DNA from: an uncultured Bacteroidales bacterium | Lineage (GTDB): Bacteria > Bacteroidota > Bacteroidia > Bacteroidales > Paludibacteraceae | Assembly: GCA_902783545.1 (NCBI GenBank) | Contig: CACZRD010000056.1 | Coordinates: 1-58,461 of the forward strand | Direction of reading: 5' to 3' | DNA length: 58,461 bases | In this document: positions 24,803-33,868 of the stretch, one piece after another | Position numbering within the stretch: position 1 is the first letter of the stretch | Layout of the letters: each line of letters starts with the position of its first letter | Made by a program: the position numbers and the translations under genes | Notes under the pieces: model-generated | Told to the model about the DNA's origin: nothing | Databases searched by the model: none | The model's input: the letters and a program-made list of their open reading frames with translations, nothing else

Positions 24803-26782
24803 ATGCGTAAGCTTACTGAACAAGAGATTAAACAACTGACAGCACAAGGCTGCACAGCCCGTAACTGGGAGGAAATAGAAGTAGCCGAACCGTTTCATCC
24901 CGAGTATATCAAACAGGTATCGTTCTCCGGCAAGGTGAAGATTGGTCGTTTGGAGACCGAATATACATTACCCGGCGGCTTTAGTGTACACAGCGGAATA
25001 TACCGCTCTACAATTCACAACTGCGAGTTTGGCGATAACGTGCACATTTACAATGTACACAACTACATGGCTAACTACCGTGTAGGCGACAACACCTGCA
25101 TCGAGAATGTCAACTCGATTGTTGTGGATGGCACATCGACTTTCGGTAACGGCGTGCGCGTACCGGTGATGAACGAAGGCGGCGGTCGTGAGATACCTAT
25201 CTTCGACCATCTGTCAGCGCATTTAGCATATTTTCTCACACTCTATCGTCACCGTCCGGAGATGATCAACCGATTGACGGAGATGATTGATGCCTACGCC
25301 GAGAGCCAACGCTCCGACATGGGCTTCATCGGAAGGAACGTGCGTATCATCAACTGCGGCAGCATCAAGAACGTCCGCATCGGCGACTTTGCACAAGTGA
25401 CCGGCGCATCGGTACTCAAGAACGGCTCGGTGAACTCCAACGAGAGTGCTCCGGTGAAGATCGGTTCGGGCGTGAAGTGCAACGACTTCATCATCTGCTC
25501 GGGCGTAAGTATCACGGATAGTACCTTGGTCGGCAAGTGTTTTATAGGTCAAGGCTGCGAGATGGGAAAGCACTACTCTGCACTGGAGTCGCTGTTCTTC
25601 TGCAACTGCCAAGGCTTCCACGGCGAGGCAACAGCCATCTTTGCAGGCCCTTACACCGTAACGCACCACAAATCGACGTTGCTGATCGCAGGTATGTTCT
25701 CGTTCCTGAATGCCGGTTCGGGTAGTAACCAGTCGAACCACATGTACAAACTCGGACCTATCCACCAGGGGTTGGCTGAGCGCGGTGCAAAGACGACCTC
25801 TGACTCCTACCTGCTGTGGCCTGCCAAGGTCGGTGCGTTCACCCTCGTCATGGGACGTCACACCAAGCACTCAGACACTTCGGCGCTGCCGTTCTCGTAC
25901 ATGATAGAGAACGCCACGGAGAGTTACATTGTACCGGCAGTCAACCTGCGTTCAGTGGGTACGATCCGTGACGCACAGAAGTGGCCGAAACGTGACAACC
26001 GCAAAGACCCGCACAAACTCGATCTGATTAACTATAACCTACTCTCGCCCTATACGATTCAGAAGATGTACCACGGGCAAGAAGTATTACGCGATATCAT
26101 GCACCTGTCGGGCGAGGGGACGGAGGTATATTCGTACCAGAACTGCAAGATCCGCAACAGCTCGCTGCGCAAAGGTATCGAGCTGTACAATATCGGTATC
26201 AAGAAGTTCCTCGGCAACTCACTCATCTCCCGCCTCGGTAAGACCGAGTGGCATAACCTCGCCGAGATTCGTCAAGCGCTACGTCCCGACTCAGCTGTCG
26301 GTCTTGGCGAATGGGTGGACTGCTCAGGATTGTTAGCGCCTAAATCAGAGATCACACGTCTGCTCGACGACATCCAAAGCGGCAAACTCATCTCGCTCGA
26401 TGAGGCACAGAAGCGTCTCGAGGAGATGTACACGAACTACTACTCCTACGAGTGGACGTGGGCTTTGGAGAAACTCGAGCAAGTGTGGGGAAAGAAAGTG
26501 GATCAAGTGGAGATTGCCGACCTCATCCACACCATTGAGGCGTGGGAGGAAGCTGTCATCACGCTCGACAGAATGGTTTACGACGATGCCAAGAAAGAGT
26601 TCAATCTGAACGCCCGCACCGGCTTTGGTGCTGATGGCAACGACGAACAGACGAATCGCGATTTCGAGAACGTGCGCGGTAAGTTTGAGAGCAACTCGTT
26701 CGTGCTCGCCGTACTGGAGCATATCCGCAAGAAGTCCCAACTCGGCGACGATATGCTTGCCAAGCTGAGACAATCAAAGTAA
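24803..26782 (+). CDS. DUF4954 left-handed beta-helix protein
   Basis: The product has 659 residues without signal peptide. The first 400 residues contain many hexapeptide-type turns (FGDNVHIYNVHNYMANYRVGDN in parts, VRIGDFAQVTG, VKIGSGVKCND), the mark of a left-handed beta-helix as in sugar-nucleotide acyl- or uridyltransferases. The rest is helical (TVGLGEWVDCSGLLAPKSEI, then coiled segments). This matches the Bacteroidota family DUF4954, whose activity is unknown to me. Its position behind galM hints at sugar metabolism, but that is inference. Confidence 0.82.
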   Translation: MRKLTEQEIKQLTAQGCTARNWEEIEVAEPFHPEYIKQVSFSGKVKIGRLETEYTLPGGFSVHSGIYRSTIHNCEFGDNVHIYNVHNYMANYRVGDNTCIENVNSIVVDGTSTFGNGVRVPVMNEGGGREIPIFDHLSAHLAYFLTLYRHRPEMINRLTEMIDAYAESQRSDMGFIGRNVRIINCGSIKNVRIGDFAQVTGASVLKNGSVNSNESAPVKIGSGVKCNDFIICSGVSITDSTLVGKCFIGQGCEMGKHYSALESLFFCNCQGFHGEATAIFAGPYTVTHHKSTLLIAGMFSFLNAGSGSNQSNHMYKLGPIHQGLAERGAKTTSDSYLLWPAKVGAFTLVMGRHTKHSDTSALPFSYMIENATESYIVPAVNLRSVGTIRDAQKWPKRDNRKDPHKLDLINYNLLSPYTIQKMYHGQEVLRDIMHLSGEGTEVYSYQNCKIRNSSLRKGIELYNIGIKKFLGNSLISRLGKTEWHNLAEIRQALRPDSAVGLGEWVDCSGLLAPKSEITRLLDDIQSGKLISLDEAQKRLEEMYTNYYSYEWTWALEKLEQVWGKKVDQVEIADLIHTIEAWEEAVITLDRMVYDDAKKEFNLNARTGFGADGNDEQTNRDFENVRGKFESNSFVLAVLEHIRKKSQLGDDMLAKLRQSK

Positions 26783-26817
26783 AGGTAAATCCCGCTGGGG
26801 ATGTGACCACCGGTCTT

Positions 26818-28068
26818 TCAGATTGTATGCGGACGCATGAACCCTGCCGGATCATCGGCAGGGTTTTCGTTTGTACCCTGCACCGCGAAATGCAGTTGAT
26901 TACTGCCGAAGCGGTTGTTGATAGTATCCATGGCCTGCATCAGGCGTTTGTGGCGTGCGGCCTTCTGTGCTTGATCAGGAGCAAACAGATCCAACTGCAC
27001 TCCATCAGCGTTCTGTAGTTCGCTTAAAATGACGCCAGCCTGCTTGTACTGATATCCATCGCGGAACAACTGATTCAAGAGATAACGAACCGCTTCGATG
27101 ATCTGCATCGTATCATCGGTCGCTATACGCAAACGCAGGGTTTGAGTGTTGTTGTACTGCGGCAGATCAGTGCGGTGGCGGTTGGTGGCAAGAAACACAC
27201 TCACCGCCTGGCAATGCGACCTCTGCTCACGCAATCGGCGACTGGCAGTTGTCGCGTAGTTGGTCAAGTCACGCAATAAGACGCTCTTGCTGTCCGTCAT
27301 CTGCGCAAACGTTCGGCTGTACATAATCGACTGCTGGCGTTTGTTTCCTGCGATTGTGATAGCCGGTGTACCATTCAGTTCCTTCCACGTACGCACCCCC
27401 GTTACGCCGAACAGCCTGTGTACCCACGCCTCAGGTTGGCGGGCATAATCGAGCGCCGTGCGCAGCCCTTTCTGCTCAATAACCGGTATACTCCGGCGAC
27501 CTATACCCCACACGTCTTTCACCGCCACTAAGGAAAGTGCCTTATCACGCTTCGCCGCAGGGATAACGCATATACCATCGTAGCGGGGATAATGTTTGGC
27601 GAACCATGTGCCGGTTTTCGCAAGCGTGTAGGTCTCGCCACCGCCGCAACTCACAGGAATCCCCGTCTCACGCGCTATCAGCTCTTTCAGTTGCTGCAAG
27701 TAACCACGCAGTTGCTCCGGATCATTCTCCGGCATCTCGCCGAAGAACTCATCCACACTGTACTGCACAAAGCCAAGCACCATCTCCGAGCGCCGTACAG
27801 CCTCCATAATACGATGCGACACCTCATGGTACAGGCGGTGATGCGCCTCAATGACAGTCACCTGATGCTCCGCTATCACATTTGACACCTGGAACAGCGG
27901 GTTGCCGCGTTTCAAGCCAACGACTTTTGCCTCTTTGTTCAGCGCAAGGATAATACCGCCATTATTGCCGTTGTCATTCGCTACAACCACCGGCGTACCG
28001 AGCAGTTGCGGACGAGACAACAGTTCGCAACTAACAAAGAAATTATTGCAGTCAATGTGAATATACAT
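26818..28068 (-). CDS. umuC: UmuC-like Y-family DNA polymerase
   Basis: A translesion polymerase subunit of 416 residues. Catalytic acids are visible in MYIHIDCNNFF (Asp6) and YSVDEFFG (Asp106, Glu107). Other marks are SCGGGETYTLAKTG, the helix-hairpin-helix VWGIGRRSIPVIEQKGL and the little-finger region RTFAQMTDSKSVLL. The tail QLDLFAP resembles a beta-clamp binding motif. No umuD gene lies next to it, so its activation partner must be elsewhere or absent. No LexA-type box was recognised upstream. It converges on DUF4954 with a 35-base gap that holds no clear terminator. Confidence 0.88.
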   Translation of the reverse strand: MYIHIDCNNFFVSCELLSRPQLLGTPVVVANDNGNNGGIILALNKEAKVVGLKRGNPLFQVSNVIAEHQVTVIEAHHRLYHEVSHRIMEAVRRSEMVLGFVQYSVDEFFGEMPENDPEQLRGYLQQLKELIARETGIPVSCGGGETYTLAKTGTWFAKHYPRYDGICVIPAAKRDKALSLVAVKDVWGIGRRSIPVIEQKGLRTALDYARQPEAWVHRLFGVTGVRTWKELNGTPAITIAGNKRQQSIMYSRTFAQMTDSKSVLLRDLTNYATTASRRLREQRSHCQAVSVFLATNRHRTDLPQYNNTQTLRLRIATDDTMQIIEAVRYLLNQLFRDGYQYKQAGVILSELQNADGVQLDLFAPDQAQKAARHKRLMQAMDTINNRFGSNQLHFAVQGTNENPADDPAGFMRPHTI

Positions 28069-28100
28069 CGGTTTTTATAAGGCAAATATTATTCTTGCAT

Positions 28101-28133
28101 ACAAAAGGCGGAAGTTCGACTTCCGCCTTTTGT
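28101..28133 (-). terminator. Perfect hairpin terminator abutting tRNA-Met
   Basis: A perfect 15-bp inverted repeat (acaaaaggcggaagt / acttccgccttttgt) with a 3-base loop begins at the last base of tRNA-Met on the minus strand. A short T stretch is built into the stem. It would end the tRNA transcript with no trailer. Confidence 0.85.
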
Positions 28134-28207
28134 GGTCCCACTAGGGCTTGAACCTAGGACCCCCTGATTATGAGTCAGGTGCTACTAACCAACTGAGCTA
28201 TGAGACC
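28133..28207 (-). tRNA. tRNA-Met (anticodon CAT)
   Basis: A cloverleaf on the minus strand. The acceptor is GGTCTCA / TGGGACC, the anticodon arm CCTGA-CTCATAA-TCAGG gives anticodon CAT, and the T arm is CCTAG-GTTCAAG-CCCTAGT-like. The discriminator is A and no CCA is encoded. It looks like elongator Met, although a lysidine-modified Ile tRNA with the same anticodon cannot be excluded from sequence. The D arm reads GCTC..GTAGC, one base more than the usual GAGC. No clear promoter is visible upstream. Confidence 0.88.
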
Positions 28208-28396
28208 TGTCGCGTTCGGCAAATCGTGCTATCGGATGCCGCTAACGCGACATAAAGCGCACGATTGCCTCCGCTCTTCGAAAAACAACTGTGCAAGTTC
28301 TTTTTCGAGTGTTACGATGAACACTTTACGATGAACTTTTCAATGCTTTTTCGAGTATTTCAATGAACACTTACGATGTTCTTGCTTTTTCAATGA
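28208..28396. other. Intergenic region with scrambled short repeats
   Basis: This gap has no gene I can support. From 28270 to 28395 it carries repeated phrases: ctttttcgagt three times and acgatgaaca or tcaatgaaca four times. It separates tRNA-Met from the downstream end of the barrel/LysM gene. Confidence 0.55.
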
Positions 28397-29713
28397 TTAT
28401 TCGCCACGGTAGCTGGCGCACATATCCTTGGCTTCCTGCTTTGTGATCGAGAGTTGGCAGGCGTTCAGACGCGGAACTTTCAGGATGCACTTCGGCATGA
28501 TCAAGTTCGGGTCGGGAGCGATACTGCGGTTAGCGATCCACAGATATACCCAGCAGAACGTGTTCTTATAATACTTACGTGCCAACTGGCTGAGCGATTG
28601 ACCTTCAACAACCACAGCATCGGCTTCGGCTTCCCAACCCGGATAGAGGGTGAGGTCGCAACGCCCTGCGGGCTCCGGTTGCGGTTCTTCAACAACTACA
28701 GGAGCGTCGGTCAGAACCGGTGCTGGTGCAGGTGCAGCCATATAAACCGTGTCGCGGTGGATGATAACAATCGTGTCACGATGGTAGAACAATACCGTAT
28801 CAACAGCGTGGTTGCGTCTGCGGCGATGCGGGTGAGACTGATAGTACTTCTCCTCCATCACGTCAAGCGACGATACGTTGGCCATATGGTTCTTCTTCTT
28901 AGCTGCAATCTTCCAACGCAGAGCAAGCTCTACGTCGAACATACCGTCGTTGTTCTTGTTCGCCTTATCGATATAGCGGTTATCAATGTAATCTTTGAAA
29001 TACGCACTATATTGGAAGCGGGCACCAATAGAAATCTGACGTGATACGTTGAACTCTGCCGATGCACCTACAGGCAGGTAGCCTATCGTCTCAAATTTGT
29101 CATGTGCATAGGCATCATCACCATCCTTGACATACTTACCTGCGTCGCTCGTCTTACCATAAACATTCAAATCGCCCGTGTCATGGAACGATATTTCGTT
29201 CTTAAACATCGTACCGCCGACACCAGCAAAGACATTCAGGCTGAAGATATCTTTCCATGCGCGCGGGAACCAAGCGTTGATCATGTCAAACGTGATGTAC
29301 ACTTGACCGTTGTGCATCATGCCTTTATGCACTATATCGCCAGCTTTGATGGTATAAGCACTAACTCCGTCCACATCACGGCCACTGATTTCCTTCGATG
29401 CTTTCACCATCGGCATAGAGAACGTATAGCCTATACCGATACCCCACATCGGGCTGAAGTTGTACTCCAGGTTCAAACCAGCAGAGGGATAACCGAAGTT
29501 CACAAAACGCTCCGTGGGGTAATCACCGTTAAACACATTGACACCGCCATGGAAGATAAGTGAGAATCCCGTGGTCTCCCACGCCATGTTGTGCGTATCC
29601 TTATACGGATGGACGCCCATCGCGGTCGTGTCAACAGCAGCCTTCTCCTGCGCCATGGCTACACCCACAGCACCACAAAGGGCTACAATAAGAAGTAAAG
29701 ATTTTATGCGCAT
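28397..29713 (-). CDS. Outer-membrane beta-barrel protein with C-terminal LysM domain
   Basis: The product has about 438 residues. A signal peptide (MRIKSLLLIVALCGAVGVAMA) precedes a barrel-like region of about 250 residues with alternating strands (FSLIFHGGVNVFNGDY, MWGIGIGYTFSMP, FSLNVFAGVGGTMF, ISIGARFQYSAYF, DVELALRWKI). A Pro/Ala-rich linker follows. A LysM unit (VVVEGQSLSQLARKYY, then WVYLWIANRSIAPDPNLI, then CILKVPRL) would bind peptidoglycan from the periplasm. The protein therefore seems to tie the outer membrane to the cell wall. The ATG at 29725 (MINT) is an alternative start 12 bases upstream. It is a single-gene unit with its own promoter. Confidence 0.82.
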   Translation of the reverse strand: MRIKSLLLIVALCGAVGVAMAQEKAAVDTTAMGVHPYKDTHNMAWETTGFSLIFHGGVNVFNGDYPTERFVNFGYPSAGLNLEYNFSPMWGIGIGYTFSMPMVKASKEISGRDVDGVSAYTIKAGDIVHKGMMHNGQVYITFDMINAWFPRAWKDIFSLNVFAGVGGTMFKNEISFHDTGDLNVYGKTSDAGKYVKDGDDAYAHDKFETIGYLPVGASAEFNVSRQISIGARFQYSAYFKDYIDNRYIDKANKNNDGMFDVELALRWKIAAKKKNHMANVSSLDVMEEKYYQSHPHRRRRNHAVDTVLFYHRDTIVIIHRDTVYMAAPAPAPVLTDAPVVVEEPQPEPAGRCDLTLYPGWEAEADAVVVEGQSLSQLARKYYKNTFCWVYLWIANRSIAPDPNLIMPKCILKVPRLNACQLSITKQEAKDMCASYRGE

Positions 29714-29750
29714 AGTATTGATCATTGTTCAAAATATCACAAATCGACTA

Positions 29751-29782
29751 CAAAGATACAACATTTTTTTGAAATATGCAAG
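29751..29782 (-). promoter_or_regulatory. Promoter of the barrel/LysM gene
   Basis: On the minus strand CTTG (29779-29782), 20 bases, then TATCTTTG (29751-29758). Transcription should start near 29744, shortly before the start codon. Confidence 0.65.
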
Positions 29783-29828
29783 AAAAATCAAAAAAAATTT
29801 ACTTTCAGAGCAAAAAAAATGCAAATTA

Positions 29829-29860
29829 CTTGCAAATTTGCAATTTTATGTGTAACTTTG
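29829..29860 (+). promoter_or_regulatory. Promoter of pta-ackA
   Basis: CTTG at 29829-29832, 20 bases, then TAACTTTG at 29853-29860. The leader to the pta ATG at 29921 is about 55 bases. Confidence 0.65.
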
Positions 29861-29920
29861 TAGTATAATTTCAAACGAAACTGAAATACTCACTTGTTCG
29901 ACTACTAAAATTGAATCACT

Positions 29921-30919
29921 ATGGACATATTAAACGCTATGTATGCGCGTGCGAAACAACATCCGCAGCGTATTGTGTTGCCTGAGGGCGACGAGCCTCG
30001 TACACTGGAGGCAGCTAACATCATTCTTGAGCAAGGTTTAGCCAAACTCACACTGATCGGCAACCCTGACACCATTCGCAAGATGGCAGCCGAGAAAGGC
30101 TATGAGCACATCGACAAAGCCACCCTGTTCGATCCCGCTACCGACCCGAAGATGCCGGAGTACGCGAACCTGCTGTTCGAACTCCGCAAAGCTAAAGGCA
30201 TGAGCGAAGAAGAGGCAAAGAAGAAAGCCCAAGACCCGCTGTACTTGGGTTGTCTGATGATTAAGGCAGGTGACGCTGACGGTGAGTTGGCAGGAGCTCG
30301 CGGAACGACAGCGGACACGATCCGTCCGGCGTTCCAGATCTTGAAGACCAAACCCGGCTGTAAGATCGTTTCCGGTGCATTCCTGATGTTCACACCGGCT
30401 AAGCATCTGGGCGAGGATGGTTTCCTGCTGTTTGCCGACTGCGCGGTTAATCCTAACCCGAACGCTGAGGAGCTGGCACAGATAGCAGTATCGACAGCTG
30501 AAACGGCACGCACTATTGCAGGCATCGAACCAAGAGTGGCTATGCTGTCGTTCTCAACCAAAGGCTCTGCCAAGCACGAGAATGTGGATAAGGTGACAGC
30601 CGCATTGGCTATGGCACGCGAACTGGCACCCGACCTGGAGATTGACGGCGAACTGCAGGCCGATGCCGCACTGATTCCGTCGGTAGGCGAAAAGAAAGCC
30701 CCGGGTAGCAAGGTGGCAGGGCACGCGAATGTGCTCGTATTCCCTGACCTGCAGGCAGGCAATATAGGCTACAAACTCGTGGAGCGTTTTTCCGGCGCGG
30801 ATGCTGTGGGCCCGATTCTGCAAGGTATCGCCGCTCCAGTGAATGACCTGAGCCGTGGCTGCAAGGTGCAGGATATCGTGCAGATGGTAGTTATTACGGC
30901 TAATCAAGCCATCAAGTAA
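29921..30919 (+). CDS. pta: Phosphate acetyltransferase
   Basis: Converts acetyl-CoA and phosphate to acetyl phosphate, feeding acetate kinase for ATP at the end of fermentation. The product has 332 residues, the short form lacking the N-terminal regulatory domain of enteric Pta. Family motifs are RIVLPEGDEPRTLEAA, GCLMIKAGDADGELAGA, KIVSGAFLMF, MLSFSTKGSAKHENVDKV, DGELQADAALIPSVGEKKAPGS in parts, and LVFPDLQAGNIGYKLVERF. It is cytoplasmic and lies directly before ackA. Confidence 0.95.
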   Translation: MDILNAMYARAKQHPQRIVLPEGDEPRTLEAANIILEQGLAKLTLIGNPDTIRKMAAEKGYEHIDKATLFDPATDPKMPEYANLLFELRKAKGMSEEEAKKKAQDPLYLGCLMIKAGDADGELAGARGTTADTIRPAFQILKTKPGCKIVSGAFLMFTPAKHLGEDGFLLFADCAVNPNPNAEELAQIAVSTAETARTIAGIEPRVAMLSFSTKGSAKHENVDKVTAALAMARELAPDLEIDGELQADAALIPSVGEKKAPGSKVAGHANVLVFPDLQAGNIGYKLVERFSGADAVGPILQGIAAPVNDLSRGCKVQDIVQMVVITANQAIK

Positions 30920-30985
30920 TTTACCATTTGGTCATTTACCATTTAATCATTTATTGTGACATTTAATCATTTAAATATTTAATAA
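30918..30985 (+). repeat. tttaccatt / atttaatcatt repeat between pta and ackA
   Basis: The 68-base gap is almost wholly built from phrases such as atttaccattt, ggtcattt and atttaatcattt, repeated five or six times. Related phrases stand before tRNA-Leu (58341-58375). Confidence 0.7.
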
Positions 30986-30987
30986 CC

Positions 30988-32184
30988 ATGAAAATCTTAG
31001 TTTTGAATTGTGGAAGTTCGTCTATCAAGTATGCATTGTACAACATGGACGACAAGAGTGTCATGACCTCTGGCGGCGCAGAGCGCGTTGGTTTGGACGG
31101 TGCGTTCGTGAAAGTGAAACTCGCTAACGGCGAGAAGAAACAGATCATGCACGATATGCCGGAGCATACGGAAGGTGTGAAGTTTATCTTCTCGCTGCTG
31201 ACCGACCCCGAGATCGGTGTCATCAAGAGTCTGAAGGAGATTGACGCAGTAGGTCACCGCATGGTGCACGGCGGCGAGAAATTCGCGCAGTCGGTAGTCA
31301 TCACACCGGAAGTGATCAAGGCATTTGAGGAAGTGAGCGACCTTGCTCCGCTGCACAACCCCGCGAATCTGAAAGGTATACGTGCCGTTGAGGAGCTGAT
31401 GCCGGGTCTGCCGCAGGTAGGTGTGTTCGACACCGCTTTCCACCAGACGATGCCCGCTTACAGTTACATGTACGCGCTGCCGTACGAGGTGTATGAAAAG
31501 TTCGCCGTACGCCGTTACGGTTTCCACGGCACGAGTCACCGCTATGTCAGCGCACGTGTGTGCGAGTTCCTCGGTGTAGATTACAAGAAACAGCGCATTA
31601 TCACCTGCCATATCGGCAACGGCGGTTCGCTGGCAGCGGTTAAGGACGGCAAGTGCATGGACACCACGATGGGTCTGACGCCACTTGAGGGCATCATGAT
31701 GGGTACGCGCAGCGGCGACGTGGACGGCGGTGCAGTAACGTTCCTGCAGAAGAAACTCGGTCTGTCGCCTGACGAGATGTCCGACCTGTTGAACAAGAAA
31801 TCCGGTGTAGCCGGTGTATCGGGTGTGGGTTCGGACATGCGTGACTTGGAAGCAGCTGTAGCCGCAGGCAACGAGCGCGCCAAGCTCGCCACAGACATGT
31901 ACAACTACAAGATTAAGAAATATGTCGGTGCATTCGCAGCAGCCATGGGTGGCGTGGATATCATCGTGTTCACCGCAGGTGTGGGTGAAAACCAAGCCTC
32001 GATGCGTGCTGCCGTATGCCGCGACATGGAGTTCATGGGTGTGAAGGTTGATGAGGCGCTGAATGCTACGATCCGTGGCAAGGAAGCCGTCATATCAACG
32101 CCTGATTCGAAAGTCAAAGTCGTAGTGATCCCGACCGACGAAGAATTGATGATTGCAAGTGATACAGCTGCCTTAGTTAAATAA
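30988..32184 (+). CDS. ackA: Acetate kinase
   Basis: Transfers phosphate from acetyl phosphate to ADP, giving acetate and ATP. The product has 398 residues. Both family signatures are present: LVLNCGSSSIKYAL at the N-terminus and TMGLTPLEGIMMGTRSGDVD in the middle. The adenosine-binding parts CHIGNGGSLAAV and FTAGVGENQ are also clear. It is the second gene of the pta-ackA unit. Confidence 0.96.
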   Translation: MKILVLNCGSSSIKYALYNMDDKSVMTSGGAERVGLDGAFVKVKLANGEKKQIMHDMPEHTEGVKFIFSLLTDPEIGVIKSLKEIDAVGHRMVHGGEKFAQSVVITPEVIKAFEEVSDLAPLHNPANLKGIRAVEELMPGLPQVGVFDTAFHQTMPAYSYMYALPYEVYEKFAVRRYGFHGTSHRYVSARVCEFLGVDYKKQRIITCHIGNGGSLAAVKDGKCMDTTMGLTPLEGIMMGTRSGDVDGGAVTFLQKKLGLSPDEMSDLLNKKSGVAGVSGVGSDMRDLEAAVAAGNERAKLATDMYNYKIKKYVGAFAAAMGGVDIIVFTAGVGENQASMRAAVCRDMEFMGVKVDEALNATIRGKEAVISTPDSKVKVVVIPTDEELMIASDTAALVK

Positions 32185-32230
32185 CACGTAACTATCAACA
32201 CGCAGTTATAAACCTAATCACTTTGCATTC

Positions 32231-33868
32231 ATGAGTAAAATAATAATCTATCAATGTTTTCCACGCTGGTTCACTAACTATGTGACTGCGCGCGTTCCTC
32301 GTGGCGATAAAGCCGTTAACGGCTGCGGCACATTTGCCGGCATCAACACGAAGGCATTGAAAGGCATTCAGGAGCTTGGCGCAACGCACGTCTGGTACAC
32401 AGGCGTGCTACGCCACGCTACGGCGGAGCTGAACACCCCGTCAATTACCAAAGGCAAAGCCGGCAGTCCGTATGCCATCACCGACTACTACGATGTCGAT
32501 CCGGATCTGGCTGTGCATACAGAGAAACGCATGGCGGAGTTCGAGGCACTCGTCAGTCGTACCCACAAGGCCGGGCTGAAGGTCATCATTGACTTCGTGC
32601 CTAACCATGTATCGCGCGAATATAAGTCGGCGTGCCGGCCGAAAGGTGTAGAAGACCTCGGTGAAAAAGACCACAGCGAATGGGCATTCTCGCCGCTGAA
32701 CAACTTCTACTACATCCCCGGCGAGGCGTTCAGTCCCCAGTTTGACATAGCGGGTTACCACGAGTACCCCGCCAAGGTCACCGGCAACGACTGCTTCAGT
32801 GCCCATCCGTCGGAGAATGACTGGTACGAGACGGTTAAGCTCAACTACGGCGTGCACTACATAGGCGGAGGCGAAAAACAGTTCGACCCTATCCCCGACA
32901 CATGGCGGAAGATGTGCGACATCCTCCTGTTCTGGGCGGGAAAGGGCATTGATGCCTTCCGCGTGGATATGGCGCACATGGTGCCCGTGGAGTTCTTCGA
33001 CTGGGCGATTCATCGTGTGCGTGCTGTGTTCCCCGAAGTACAGTTCATTGCGGAGATTTATGATCCGAACATCTACCGCCAGTATCTGAACGCAGGCTTT
33101 GACTACCTGTACGACAAAGTCGGCATGTACGACTACTTGCGCGGCGTGACAAGTCGTGACTATAGTGCCGAAGGAATTTCCTATCAATGGCAGGCTGTGG
33201 ACGATATCCGCGAACACATGTTATACTTCCTCGAGAACCACGACGAGCAACGTCTGGCATCGGGATTCTTCTGCGGAAGCGGACGAGCCGCCGAGCCGGC
33301 GATGATCGTTGCCGCCACACTCGGAACGAACCCTGTGATGATCTACAGCGGTCAGGAGCTTGGCGAGAAAGGCATGGATGTGGAAGGATTCTCCGGCATG
33401 GATGGCAGGACAACGATCTTCGACTACTGGGGCGTACGCAGCATGCAGGCTTGGACGAACAATGGCAAGTTCGACGGCGAAGGTCTCGATGACGAGCAGC
33501 GCGAACTCCGTGCGTTCTACTGCAAACTTCTGCAGATAGCCAAGACCAACCCCGCTATCACCAAAGGAAAGATGTATGACTTGGAGTACGCACAGGGAGA
33601 GGGGTTCAACCGCCATAAACAGTTTGCTTTCCTGCGCAAGCAGGAGAAGGAGACGCTACTCATCGTTGTGAACTTCGATGACCGGCAGGTTGAGGTACCT
33701 GTCACTATCCCGACCGACGCATTCAAATACATGGAGATCGACGAGAAGATCAGCGTGCATGCCGAGGATCTGCTGTCCGGCAATGTCATTGAAGCGCCAC
33801 TCATGGCATCAATGCCCCTGCATGTCACTTTGCCGGCGTGGACAGGAGCAATACTTAGATTGCGCTAA
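32231..33868 (+). CDS. Cytoplasmic GH13 alpha-amylase-family enzyme
   Basis: The product has 545 residues without a signal peptide. The (beta/alpha)8 barrel motifs of GH13 are visible: DFVPNH (121-126), DAFRVDMAH with nucleophile Asp246, FIAEIYD with acid/base Glu275 and FLENHDEQR with Asp338. It acts on alpha-linked glucans inside the cell, so storage glycogen or imported maltodextrin is the likely substrate. Exact specificity cannot be read from the sequence. Its stop codon overlaps the next start (TAATG), and a shared transcript with the prenyltransferase is likely. Confidence 0.9.
   Translation: MSKIIIYQCFPRWFTNYVTARVPRGDKAVNGCGTFAGINTKALKGIQELGATHVWYTGVLRHATAELNTPSITKGKAGSPYAITDYYDVDPDLAVHTEKRMAEFEALVSRTHKAGLKVIIDFVPNHVSREYKSACRPKGVEDLGEKDHSEWAFSPLNNFYYIPGEAFSPQFDIAGYHEYPAKVTGNDCFSAHPSENDWYETVKLNYGVHYIGGGEKQFDPIPDTWRKMCDILLFWAGKGIDAFRVDMAHMVPVEFFDWAIHRVRAVFPEVQFIAEIYDPNIYRQYLNAGFDYLYDKVGMYDYLRGVTSRDYSAEGISYQWQAVDDIREHMLYFLENHDEQRLASGFFCGSGRAAEPAMIVAATLGTNPVMIYSGQELGEKGMDVEGFSGMDGRTTIFDYWGVRSMQAWTNNGKFDGEGLDDEQRELRAFYCKLLQIAKTNPAITKGKMYDLEYAQGEGFNRHKQFAFLRKQEKETLLIVVNFDDRQVEVPVTIPTDAFKYMEIDEKISVHAEDLLSGNVIEAPLMASMPLHVTLPAWTGAILRLR

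Noticed and set aside
26783..26817. Terminator between DUF4954 and UmuC
   Set aside because: No stem longer than five pairs and no T-run could be seen.
30997..31995. Open frame of 332 codons opposite ackA
   Set aside because: Antisense to a certain gene; the His- and Val-rich translation is typical of a shadow frame.
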